This document shows, one piece after another, positions 9,852-19,717 of a stretch of DNA of 64,000 nt. Position numbers and translations under genes: made by a program. Each line of letters opens with the position of its first letter. The stretch's first letter is position 1. The notes beneath the pieces were generated by a model, which was not told the DNA's origin, searched no databases, and was given only the letters and a program-made list of their open reading frames with translations. The DNA is from Phyllostachys edulis (Eukaryota > Streptophyta > Magnoliopsida > Poales > Poaceae), in contig CM070567.1 of NCBI GenBank assembly GCA_036346405.1, positions 42,451,470 through 42,515,469 on the forward strand, written 5' to 3'.

Positions 9852-12800
9852 ATGGCCAGAACCATGGTGAGCGCTTCCAGTGGAGTCATGGACTCCTTAC
9901 TCGGCAAGCTTGCCACACTGATGCCGGGGGAATATGGCAAGCTCAAGGGTGTTCGGAAGGAGCTAGCGTCTCTGGAGGATGAGTTCAGAAGCATGAATGC
10001 TCTTCTTAAGAAGCTCGCAGGTATGGACGAGCTTGATGTTCAGGCCAAAGAGTGGAGGGACCAAGTCAAGGAGATGTCTACGACATTGAAGACTGCATCG
10101 ATGACTTCATGCACCACCTTGGAGAGAATGATGCAAACAGTGGGGTTGTCAAGAAGATTGCTACACTTCTGAAGAACCTGAGGGCGCGCTATCAGATTGC
10201 CAACAAGATCCAGGGGATTAAAGCTCGTGTGAAGGAGGCAGACGAGCGGCGCAAGAGGTACAAGCTTGATGAGTACATCCCCACGTCCAGTTATGTGCCT
10301 GTTGATCCACGAGTGGTCGCAATGTATGCGGACGCGGCTGGTCTTGTGGGTATCGATGCCCCAAGAGACGAGCTTGTCAAGTTGTTGATGGGTGAAGAGC
10401 AAGAGTTGAAGGTGGTTTCTATTGTAGGATTCGGAGGTCTTGGCAAAACAACAGTTGCCAATGAAGTGTACCGCAAGCTTGAAGGCCAATTTGACTGTCG
10501 AGTATTTGTGTCGGTGTCTCAAAAACCTGATATACCAAGGCTTCTCAATAAAGTATTATCAAAACTTGGGGGACAATGCTCTCCTCACACCGGCGAGTCG
10601 GACGACTTTATCGACAATATCAGAGAACATCTACAGGATAAGAGGTAATTACTCTTGTTTTTTGTATGGGATGCTAGAAATCTCAATTTTATACTTCTGT
10701 TTCTAAATACTGTAGTGTGGTATTGTGGTTTATGTGCAGTCATGAAACAATTTACATTAATCATTTATAAAATAACGTTGATATATTTGGCATGAATATT
10801 ACTTACATAATGTTATTTTTAATAACTTTTACCAACATTTTGTATACCTAACAAGTTCATGTAATCATTCCACATACCCAATACTTTCGTCAGCGAAAAT
10901 TTGGCTGAAAAAAAGTTTGACACGTACTTGTAAATGGAGTTAGCATCTAGGTGATGTTTTTAAAATTTTCCATTCAATTCATTTGTTTTGTAGAGGGTTA
11001 TTTGTTTCAACCAGTCTATCTGTGTGTATGGGTGGGCTTGGGGGTGGAACATGATTGATATAGACAACTACCTCCACGATATATTCAGAAAATTTTGTTT
11101 CAATGGAAAAACAAAATATTTAACATAGATAGGGGTGTTGTTTCTGGTGTAATTGTACTTAGCTTTAACACCTATTGTGGCGTTTGGTCAGTTATTCTTT
11201 AGATAGATATAAAATATTGTTTGCCAATTTTACTAAGGTTTTACTATTAACTTGTCTTTGTGTCTCTGTGAATTTATTTGCAGGTACTTTGTCGTAATTG
11301 ATGATTTATGGGATTCGTCAACATGGAACATTATTAGATGTGCTTTTCCAGAAAACAGTCGTAGCAGCAGAGTACTAACAACTACGAGGATTTACTCTGT
11401 TGCTGTTGCTTGTTGCTCTAATAGCAAAGAGAACATTTATGTCATGAGACCTCTTGATAAGGGAGACTCAAGAAGACTATTTTTCGGTAGAATATTTGGC
11501 TCAGGAGAAGCTTGCCCTGATTTATTTGAACATGTTTCAACTGATATTCTAAAAAGGTGTGGCGGTTTGCCGCTTGCCATTATCAGTATATCGAGCCTTC
11601 TGGTTGGTCAGTCGAAGACGAAATGGGAGTACGTAAGAAACTCTTTGGGCTCCATGTTCAATGGAAATCCTACTCTAGAAGATATGAGGAAAATATTGGA
11701 CCTTAGCTACAAAACTCTTCCTCCCCATCTAAAAACATGCCTGCTATATGTTGCTATGTATCCAGAGGACTGCACAATAAGGAAGACTGATTTGGTGAGG
11801 CAATGGATAGCTGAAGGCTTTGTGAGTGAAATTCATGGGCTAGACGCAGAGGATGTTTCAGAAAGCTACTTCAACGAGCTCATCAACAGGAGCATGATCC
11901 AACCTGTGTGCACGAACTACAATGACGTGGTGGTTTCCTGCAGAATACACGATATAATGCTTAATCTTATCAGATCAAAGTCCGCAGAAGAGAACTTTAT
12001 TGATGTAATAGATGAACCACAAATTGCGAGAGGGGCACACAAAAAGATCCGTCGAGTCTCCCTCCAGTACGACGGTGAAGAGCCAGTGATACCGGCAACA
12101 ATAAGTGGATCACCATCACATGTCCGATCAGTCGTATTTTTCGGAAGGTTTTTCAAGATTTCTTTTGTGGAGTTCAAATATGTCCGAGTTCTATACATTG
12201 ATCTTCCGGATAATAGGGAACTGCTAGACCTCACTGGTATGTGTAGATTGTTTCTATTAAGATATTTAAAGATTGTACAGCATCCTTGGTCCAGTGGTAA
12301 GATTTTGAAGCTACCTAGTCACATTGGGGAGCTACGGGAACTGGAGACAATGGATCTAGGTGAGGCTAAGGCACGTCATATTTTGATCATTCCATCAGAT
12401 ATTGTTGGTTTGCCCCGGTTGTTGCATCTGACTGTTCCACAGCATACGGTGTTGCCCAACGGGATTGGTAGGTTGACATCCCTGCGTACCCTGAGTGGGT
12501 TTGATTTGGCAAGAAATTCGGTGGACAATATTGAACGCCTCCGCGAGCTGACCAACATGAGAGAACTTCGAATCCATTGCAGAGGTACGGATGGATCTGG
12601 CAACATGAGAAATTTGGTGGATTTGGCAACACGTATGGTTGCCTTGCGCTCTTCCCTTGGCACGCATTTCAGCAACCTCAGGGTGCTTGATCTTTTTCTG
12701 GAGAATAATTCTTCATTATTATTTTCGCTCGATGGCTGGAGCACACCTCGTCATCTCCAGACGCTCCAACTGACTGGCTGCAGGTTGTCCAGGATCCCCA

Positions 12801-13273
12801 AGTGGTTTGCTCAGCTCCACGACCTCCGCAGCTTGAAGCTTACGGTCAGTGAGGTGTCGTCCAAGGAAGATGATGGTGTTGGTATTCTTGCAGTCTTGCC
12901 CTCCCTTGTCCAGCTCTGGTTGGTGATTCAAGAATGTCCAGAAGAAAGGGTCATCATCTCCGGCACTGACGTGGCATTCCGAGCCCTTACGAACCTGGCG
13001 TTCCAGTGTCCTAAACCGTTCCTGACCTTTGAAGCGGGGGCTATGCCCATGCTCCAGCTGCTCAGCCTATTGTTCGATTTGAAGCAAAGCGGTGGCACGT
13101 GTGTTCCTGTTGGCATCGAGCACTTGCCAGCTAGCCTCAGAAATGTCCAAGTGTCCATCGAGCACAGGATGGCCGACAGACAAGAGTTACGAGACTTACT
13201 AGCCATACAGTCTGCATTGAGGAGCGCATTTGCCGCGCATCATCCTGGCGTTAACTTTATCTGTATTAGATAG
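9852..13273 (+). CDS. CC-NBS-LRR disease-resistance protein, two exons, one frameshift
   Basis: Intracellular immune receptor of the non-TIR (CNL) class. Exon 1 is 9852-10644 and exon 2 is 11284-13273, about 925 residues. The N-terminal coiled coil (Rx-N) contains the EDVID-like DIEDCIDDFM. NB-ARC motifs in order: P-loop GFGGLGKTT (10427-10453), RNBS-A FDCRVFVSVSQ, kinase-2 YFVVIDDLWD at the start of exon 2 (the final W marks the CNL class), RNBS-B SSRVLTTTR, CGGLPLAI, RNBS-D CLLYVAMYPEDC, and IHD in place of MHD (11945-11953). About 14 leucine-rich repeats follow to residue FICIR. One base is missing around 10079, between DQVKEM and YDIEDC, so translation from 9852 stops at 10172. It is either a pseudogene or has a sequence error. 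The start is chosen for its coiled coil and leader; 10052 is only an internal restart. Confidence 0.9.
10645..11283 (+). other. Intron of the NBS-LRR gene
   Basis: Donor AG|GTAATT at 10645 and acceptor TTTGCAG ending 11283. Splicing joins DKR to YFVVIDDLWD in frame, just before kinase-2. The intron is AT-rich, 639 bp. Confidence 0.9.
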
Positions 13274-13330
13274 TGGTGCAAACGGGGCGCCCGCCCCCGC
13301 CCCCGCTCTGCGGCTAGCAGCAGCCCACAC
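13271..13330 (+). other. hAT-like terminus at the NBS-LRR stop codon
   Basis: TAGTGGTGCAAACGGGGCG begins with the stop codon TAG of the NBS-LRR gene and resembles the generic plant hAT end TAGGGGTGCAAACGGG. A G/C-rich subterminal run follows. No partner end or TSD was found. Confidence 0.3.
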
Positions 13331-13388
13331 TGCAATGAAGCTAAAAGTTTGCGAGCTTTGGCGGCTGCAGTGATTAGTGGGTTAGGGG

Positions 13389-13532
13389 TTTAATTAGGAA
13401 TTTTTTTTAAATAATCTATTTTTTATTCGAAATTACAAAAATATTACTGCATTTTTTTTTACAGAAATAATCGTCTGTCGCCTAACGATTGGGCGACTCG
13501 ATCCAGTCGCTCTACGATTAGGCGACTGGAGT
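13389..13532 (+). repeat. Left terminal inverted repeat of the MULE
   Basis: TTAATTAGGAATTTTTTTTA, then the AATAATCTATTTTTTATTCG block and AAATTACAAAAATATT, then GCCTAACGATTGG and GATTAGGCGACT. The same order is found strand-reversed at 51537-51395, with near identity over the first 60 bases. Confidence 0.75.
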
Positions 13533-13640
13533 TTTGTCGCTGATTGTTGGGCGGCGAAGTCTATCGCGCAACCATTGGGCGAGAGCACTTGATCGCCCGA
13601 CAGATTAAGCGAATTCTGCCGCCAACCGTAAGGCTGACGG
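13474..13640. repeat. Left subterminal array of short imperfect palindromes
   Basis: About six units of 22-28 bp of the form GTCGCC-(8 nt)-GGGCGAC, for example GTCGCCTAACGATTGGGCGAC and GTCGCTCTACGATTAGGCGAC. The arms are conserved and the centres vary. The array is mirrored at 51280-51450. Possible transposase binding sites or hairpins. Confidence 0.65.
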
Positions 13641-14409
13641 GGACCTCCAATTGCTTTTGTATTATTTAATTATTGTTTAATTGTGTTGTAATGAATATTA
13701 CATTTTGTGGGTTAATTACATTTAGCAAATCTGATTGTATGATATTATTTATTTTGAAAATAATAGTGTTGTGACGATGTTGATTAGTCTGTTTGTTATT
13801 TTTGTAGAATATAAATGGTACAAAATTTGTCAGACTCGCAATAACATTTTGTGATCATCGTATATTGTTGTAGTGCGCAAAATTTCTGTAGAATTTTGGG
13901 AGGACAATTGAGATAGTGATGAGTTGTAAGTAGAAATGTAAGTGATATTATGATGTCCTGTGAGTCTCTCTTTCGATGAAGTCGTCTCGAGCGTATATCT
14001 GGCAGATATAGGCAGGTTGTCGATATCGTGCTTTATGAAGCTTATACAGAATATGATTGAAGGGGCTAAGAATGCTTGTTGTGATTATGAAGGATTCGAT
14101 GTCGGTGTGAATGGTTCTTTCTGAGATTCCACTAGAAGAGGCATACTTGCAATATAGGCTTGCTTTGATGGCTTAGCGGAGACACAGAACCAAAAGTACA
14201 TTAGAGTCATGAGATGAAGCACGTTACACATAGTCACATGGCATGATGGTTCGGCTAATTGCTTTAGTCATGCTCACTACTACTAGGGTACACTGTGACA
14301 CAAGCATCCGGACTATGTAAGTCTACATGCCTTTAGGGGATAGTACAAAACATGGGGGGTAGGACGGGGGACTACTACGTAATGACCTGACCTACTGCGT
14401 GGACCGGGG
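13641..14409. other. MULE interior, no gene seen
   Basis: Between the subterminal array and the 3' end of the first GRF gene. AT-rich to 13800, then mixed composition. No ORF with recognisable content. Confidence 0.4.
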
Positions 14410-15494
14410 CTATTTTCCCTTCCTTGCTAGCTCGGCGTTGAACTCCTCGCTGGCCTTCTCCTTCCCCTTGTCACGGGACTGTCCACGTCGGGCTGGTATG
14501 TCGAAGTCGTCCATGTCCTGCGATTCCATGATGTAAGTGCACCGTATAGTGAGAATCGTAAGAAGGATGTAAATTCTTCATAACCCACGTCGTGGATACG
14601 GATTATGCCCGGCGATCGGATCTGTTGTGGCGGCGTGCTCACCAAGCATGAGCCTTTCCCTTGCCCTTGTCGCGGGACTGTCCACGTCGGGCTGGTATGT
14701 CGAAGTTGTCCATGTTCTGTGATTTCATGATGTAAGGGCACCGTATAGTGAAAATCATAAGAAGGATGTAAATTCTTGATAACTCATGTCGTCCATACGG
14801 ATTACGCCCGGGCAACCGGATACGCTGTGGCGGCCGGGCTCAACCGCATGAGCCTTTCCCTTGTCTTTGTCGCGGGACTGTCCACGTTGGGCTGGTATGT
14901 CGAAGTCGTCCATGTCCTGCGATTTCATGATGTAAGGGCACCGTACAGGGAAACCTTACGTAATAAGGATGTAAATTCTTCATAACTCACGTCGTCGATA
15001 TGGATTACGCCCGGGCGAGTACTGGGCTCCTTCGGTGCCTCCTCAACAGAGTCCGGTACGTAAGGTTTCCACCGCACGAAGTTCTCGGCCGCACCGAGTA
15101 GTTCAAAGATGTACCTCGCCGGATGAATGCCCTATCGTACATCTCCGGGCCGTCGATCCACTGGAAGAAGTGGCAGCGCATCTCGGGCTGCCATTACGTG
15201 GGGATGAAGTTAAAAATTTGAAGAATTCAACGTTTGGAAAGGAAAATCGATACGCGCGAAAGAAACGCTTACGAGATAGTGCCCACATGTGTAGTACGCC
15301 CGGGCCGCGGTGTCTGGGTGTGTGGACTGAATGATCTCTGCTGGTTCGCCACACACACACTGTGGGATCGAAAAACGTGGTGGAACTGGAGCATCTTTCA
15401 TTGATTTATCTGGGTATTGTAGCTGTTCCCTCTTCTTCTTAAGCCACTTTTGCTTCTGCAACATCCTCGCGTAGAAGTTTGCCGAAGAATCCAT
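14410..15494 (-). pseudogene. GRF zinc-finger gene 1 of the MULE
   Basis: Small zinc-finger protein of unknown role; GRF fingers in other proteins bind single-stranded nucleic acid. Exon 1 (15494-15273) starts MDSSANFYARML and holds the first finger half, CVCGEPAEII...YYTCG. A consensus donor GTAAGC at 15272 and acceptor GGCAG at 15188 give an 85 bp intron. Exon 2 continues RCHFFQWIDGPEMYD, completing C-x-C-G...C...C-x-F-F-x-W. A one-base shift near 15105 then changes frame to IFELLGAAENFVRW and GVIHIDD. Downstream the terminal exon is tandemly repeated (14455-15020) and ends ELARKGK with a stop at 14410. The start at 15494 is preferred because a TATA box lies 54 nt upstream. Confidence 0.6.
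14455..15020 (-). repeat. 200 bp tandem repeat of an exon-intron unit
   Basis: Two and three-quarter copies, period 199-200 (GGGACTGTCCACG recurs at 14475, 14674 and 14874). On the minus strand each unit has an exon part (DMDDFDIPARRGQSRDKGK...GVIRIDD) and an intron part from GTGAGT-like donor to TCGCAG acceptor, about 75 nt. Donors have diverged: GTGAGT, ATGAGT and GTGGGT. Confidence 0.75.
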
Positions 15495-15547
15495 AGCTGG
15501 GTATCTATTGTGTAGTGTTGTGTAGTATTGGGTTTGGTTCAACCCCC

Positions 15548-15554
15548 TTTTATA
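15548..15554 (-). promoter_or_regulatory. TATA box of GRF gene 1
   Basis: Minus strand GGCTTATAAAAGGGGG, 54 nt upstream of the ATG at 15494. Confidence 0.6.
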
Positions 15555-15615
15555 AGCCCCATGGTTGGCATGGTGTGATTAATTTCATGCATAGTATAGA
15601 GTCATGTCTTTTAAT

Positions 15616-16030
15616 TCTGAAAAGCTGAGGAGGTAGAGTGTTGTCATGTCGATCTAGAAAGCTGGCAAGGCATAGTGTTATCACGTCTTACTTTGCAGTG
15701 AGAAGTCATGTCTTGCTTTGCAGAGTGCTGTCTTATCGGTCTGAAAAGCTGGCGAGGCAGAGTGTTGTCACGTCTTTCTTTGTGGAGTCTTGTCTTTTCG
15801 GTCTTAAAAGCTGGCGAGGCGGTCAGGGTTGTCAAGTCAATCTGAAAAGCCTAACCCTAAACCTAAATCCTAAGCTGCGCAAAGCTGTCTCCTTTGGTCT
15901 TATCACTACGCAAAGTTGCCACGTGTGGTCTTGTCACTGCGCAAAGCTGCCAGCCCCGTCTGGTCTTGTCACTGCGCAAGGCTGCCCCTATTTTGTCTTG
16001 TCACTGTGCAAACCTGCCCCGTTTGGGCTT
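15616..16030. repeat. Imperfect tandem repeats between divergent GRF genes
   Basis: Two arrays. At 15616-15850 are about four copies of AAAGCTGGCGAGGC-AGAGTGTTGTCACGTCTT, with period varying from 35 to 90. At 15874-16030 are four to five copies of GGTCTTGTCACTGCGCAAAGC, period about 37-39. They lie between the TATA boxes of GRF genes 1 and 2. Confidence 0.65.
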
Positions 16031-16033
16031 GTC

Positions 16034-16074
16034 TATAAAATGCTTTGTTAGCCTCCCCCCGCGGGGCTATAAAA
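16034..16074 (+). promoter_or_regulatory. Two TATA boxes before GRF gene 2
   Basis: CTATAAAATGC occurs twice, at 16033-16043 and 16067-16077, 34 nt apart. The second is 86 nt upstream of the ATG at 16160. Confidence 0.55.
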
Positions 16075-16159
16075 TGCATGCCCCATGCTCCGAAATTGGG
16101 ACAACTCGACCCTTGAAACCGTAGGAAGAAGAACCTTCTCCGTCTTATAGTAACATACG

Positions 16160-16764
16160 ATGGCAGACGCCCAGGGACCAGTCCAACCGGGGTCGCCGAA
16201 GCCAGACCTTCGCGTCGAAAGGAGAGAGGACTTCGGCCCTAACTACTAGTTGATGCCGAAGAAGCGTGCTCAACCAGTATGACCGAAATGCGGACACAGG
16301 GAGGACGCTATCGTGCATGTCATAGACGGCTCTTTCGATGGTGGACGACGTTTCTTCCGATGCCTATACTCTGGGGTAAATAGTTTTGTTGATGTTACTG
16401 CTAATACATCCTCCGTACTAACCGTCCCTTGTAGCAGATGGCGAAATGCAACTTCACCCGCAGGATCGATCCTCCCCATGAACGACATGTTCTGAGGTAC
16501 GTGGATGTATTGTGGAACCGAATCTTTGATTTGGAGGCGCAAATTGACGATCTCAAGGAGCAAAATGATGACCTCCGCCAACAGATGCAGCGTGAGAGGG
16601 GCAATGAGGAGGTCGTGAACATAGAAAGTTCCTATGATCCCACATGCTGCTGTGCCAACCCTAGTTACATGTGTGCGTGCCACTACAACGACGGCCAGCC
16701 ACGTCCGAGGCGTCCAACTGGAGAACACTCTATGTGGGTAGCGAGAGGCACCTCCTACAATTAG
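16160..16764 (+). pseudogene. GRF zinc-finger / coiled-coil gene 2 of the MULE
   Basis: Exon 1 starts MADAQGPVQPGSPKPD and is broken by TAG at 16247 and TGA at 16280. After the second stop it reads PKCGHREDAIV then DGGRRFFRCLYSG. A GT donor at 16376 and a TAG or CAG acceptor ending at 16434 or 16437 join this to AKCNFTRRIDPPHERHVL, giving the GRF finger pattern C...RRFFRC...KCNF. The C-terminal part (VLWNRIFDLEAQIDDLKEQ...) is a coiled coil with clear heptads. It is divergent to GRF gene 1. A DNA-binding accessory protein of the element is likely; function unknown. Confidence 0.65.
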
Positions 16765-17096
16765 GCACGGGCGGAGAAGCTTGTATGTCGGTAGTCTCCC
16801 CTTATGTATGCAGTTATGTTCAATCTCCTAAAGCATGTAACTAAATGGTGGACGCGTTATTGCGGTTGCCTTTTATCGAGTTAACATGTTGCATCGATGT
16901 GTCGTATGCTTTAAGTTATATGCATCGAACAAACTCATTCATGGGTAGGTAATGTTACTGGTTTATTCTCATTCATGACAGACTGCGATGCACAAGTAAA
17001 GAGTGGACATTACATCTCATTACAACTGAACTTCTACTTGGTAACAACAAGCAATAATAGAAGAAAGACCACAAAACTAACTAGCTTAACTAATTT
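16765..17096. other. Intergenic within the MULE
   Basis: 332 bp between the ends of the convergent GRF genes 2 and 3. No gene or clear signal. Confidence 0.4.
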
Positions 17097-17545
17097 CTAA
17101 AGCATGTTCTCAACTCTTTCCATCCTTTCATCCAGTCTTTTAAGTCTATTATCTTCGTTCTGCATTGGTGGCTCAGAGGGTCGAGCCACTGGACGAAATA
17201 CAGCAGTACCACGAGAGTCATCTTGCAAGGTAGCAATTTGCATTGCAATATCTTGAACCACTGGGACAGCTTCATCAGCACACTGCCAAAACCGACATGT
17301 TGTGCTTTGAAAAAGAATTGCAGCTTCAAGTGAAATAAAAACATGATGTTTCGAATGAAATTCATTCGGGGTGATTAGGCGCAAGTTACCGTAAGATTTG
17401 AACACCTCATGAACACTCGAGATGGATTCGTTGGCGTGTGTGAGGTAAACACATTCACCGGATCACTGCAGCGAGGGCAAACCAGCTGCTGCTGTAGTGA
17501 TTGTAATTGTCTGCTCACTCGAAAGTTAGATGATGCCAAAGACAT
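17097..17545 (-). pseudogene. GRF zinc-finger gene 3 of the MULE
   Basis: Starts MSLASSNFRVSRQLQSL at 17545, about 70 nt after a TATA box (17613-17618, minus TATATA). The first exon holds CPRCSDPVNVF...NPSRVFMRCSN, the first half of a GRF finger. A GTAACT donor lies near 17389. The second part (17315-17097) contains TTCRFWQCADEAVP, the second half, then a short coiled-coil tail ending LDERMERVENML. The splice that keeps frame is not obvious, so a small deletion is likely. It lies just downstream of the PMD gene in the same orientation. Confidence 0.55.
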
Positions 17546-17643
17546 CTGTCTAAGATCGGACGAAAGGAGAAGAGGAAATGAAGAGTGAGGTGAATGGCGA
17601 CCAAAGCATCCATATATAGCATGCAAACAATTGCAATTGGGTT

Positions 17644-17775
17644 GAAGGAAATTAGCGTTCATGAAATCTAGGGCCGAGGAGGAATCATGTGGCGGCGTTG
17701 AAGGAAATTCAGCGTCCGCGAGTCTGGCCCGAGGAGGATCGTGTGGCGGCGTTGAAGGAAATTCGCGTCCGTGAG
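17644..17775. repeat. Short tandem repeat upstream of GRF gene 3
   Basis: GTGGCGGCGTTGAAGGAAATT occurs with variation three times at about 17650-17770, spacing 60 bp, each followed by GCGTYCRYGA. It lies in the promoter side of GRF gene 3. Confidence 0.6.
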
Positions 17776-17982
17776 GTAGTCTCCTTAAAACGCAATTATG
17801 TTCAATCTCGTAACGCATGTAAGTAAATGGTGGGCCAGCGTCATTGCGGTTGTCATTTCTCGAGTTGATTTGTTGCATCGAGGTGTCGTGTGCATTAAGC
17901 TATAGGCGTCGATATGCATTGAACAAGCATGCATTATATGAACGAGTACACACAAGAACACAAAAGTATTACAGGCATGATA

Positions 17983-19260
17983 TATTAAGTGCAAAATGTA
18001 CAGCCAGGTCACAGATGCCCCTACTAGCCCCCAACCGCACCCCCAAAGATCCTCCCACGTCCCCACCGCCCACTCCACCTCCGTGTCCTCCCCTACGGGC
18101 TCGCTTGGGCGCCCTTCTCTGCGCTGGGTGTCTGGGCCTCGGCCCTGAGAGGGAAAGACGGTCAGGAGCCCTGATCTGACGAGGACCGAGAGGCGAAGGG
18201 GTGGACAACACTGGGTGCTGTGTGAGTACTGGCGCACCGAGGAGCTATGACCCGGACAGAATCTCAGTGGGTGTGGGCTGAGGTGCCGGGTCATCGTCCA
18301 GCAAGAACTCCTGCGCGTCCACGTCAACTGAGGAGGCCCCTCTGTCATAGGGCAATGTACCTACACAGCAAAATATTATTAGTTAATAAAAGACGCGATA
18401 CGTGCTGACAAACAGAGACGTGATGTACCCTCGGCTAGCGCCATGCCGTGCGTGAAGGAGTCCACAGCGAAGTGTGGCACGTCGTACACGGCCTACGTGT
18501 GCTGCGTGTGGAAGGCGAAGGGGTGTGGAGGACCGACGTAGTGCGACCCTGCCGGTGTACGGGGTTGTGCCCAGGCGGACCCTCCGGCCTCCTCAGGCCT
18601 CGGCAGTGTTGAACGTGGTCTGGTCAAGCATCCGGCCTCATCAGGGCGCGTCGGTGTCGGACGTGGTCTGGCTGACCCTCCCGCCTGCTGTGCTGCTGCC
18701 AGACGGGGCGGCGCTGACGGACGTACGGACTGTGGACCAGGCTCGAGCATCCCAACCTCCGGGGAGCCTGGTGCATGACAACAGGCTGAAAATACGTGTG
18801 GCTTGCTGTGCCACACGACGGATAACCTGGGCCGTCTCCTCGCGTGTGCCCTCCACACCATCCGTGAACCTCTGAAAACAGGAGCGGCAGTCTGTCGCAA
18901 TCTCAGAAGCTGTGCTCGCCTACATCGAAAACAAAACACGGTGAAAACTGTAATGGCGGATGCCAGAAGCGAAGTTTTCGAAGTCGGATGTAACGTACCG
19001 TGTGGTGCACGTCCTGCGCTAAATGCACAGGGTACATGTCGGGCGGTGCCGGGAGACGTGGTGCGGGCTCGTCTGTAGCAAGCACGAGCCTAGTACGTGT
19101 CTAAGGAGCGTACCAGCGAATGTACTCGTCGTAGGTCCTCTGGTCATAAGGGGGGGGGTCCTCCTGCACACGATCCTGTAGCGCGCCCTCCCACTGCCCT
19201 ACCCACGAGTCCATCCTACTCGCCCAGTTCATGCCGCGACGGACTCCCTTCCTATTGAAG
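17983..19260 (-). pseudogene. Plant-mobile-domain gene, 3' half
   Basis: Continues the PMD gene whose 5' half is at 46062-47577; retrotransposon B lies in the intron between. The first exon here begins at 19260 after a CTGGCAG acceptor and reads NRKGVRRGMNWASRMDSW, ...YDQRTYDEYIRWYAP, typical of the domain's C-terminal part. TAG replaces a sense codon just after WYAP. A GTACGT donor near 19014 and a TGTAG acceptor near 18924 lead to RFTDGVEGTREETAQVIRR, then a proline/arginine-rich tail and a last exon (HFALNIS end) at 18350-17983. The tail is low complexity and frame-shifted. PMD proteins include the host MAIL/MAIN silencing factors and transposon copies. Confidence 0.65.
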
Positions 19261-19313
19261 CTGCCAGACGTAACATGTAGTTAGAAGTCGTGCGTAAGAG
19301 ACAACAGCACAAA

Positions 19314-19318
19314 CAACG
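19314..19318. repeat. Target-site duplication of element B, left
   Basis: CAACG, identical to 46037-46041. Confidence 0.9.
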
Positions 19319-19717
19319 TGTTAGGACCCTCAAATATTGGGAATGTGCCGAATTAAAATTATACTGGTAGCATAATTCTTAATTAAGGAACTGTTCAATT
19401 CCCTCATTAAAAATCACACTAGAAGCATAATCATAACAAGTAACAATTCCCATATTCAGGTTCCCGGATATATGAATCACAATAGTTCCCAGGATTTAAG
19501 ACTATTGCACATATATCCTTAAACAACATTGTATCATACATACAAGGCATTCAGTTACATAATTATACATAACATTTTACATTTCGGTTTGGAAATCTAC
19601 AACACCAAGTGACCTTGGGTCACAACAAAAATTAGCAGCGGAAACCAAAAATAAACAGCAAAAGATCACCAATGGCCCCATCACCCGCATGCTATTGCGT
19701 GGAGACTAGAACTAGCT

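Noticed and set aside
11917..13206. Minus-strand ORFs over the leucine-rich repeats
   Set aside because: Antisense of a clear NBS-LRR exon; no motif of their own.
13474..13640. CRISPR-like array (short repeats with variable centres)
   Set aside because: Units are contiguous, degenerate, mirrored at the other end of a MULE, and the setting is a plant genome.
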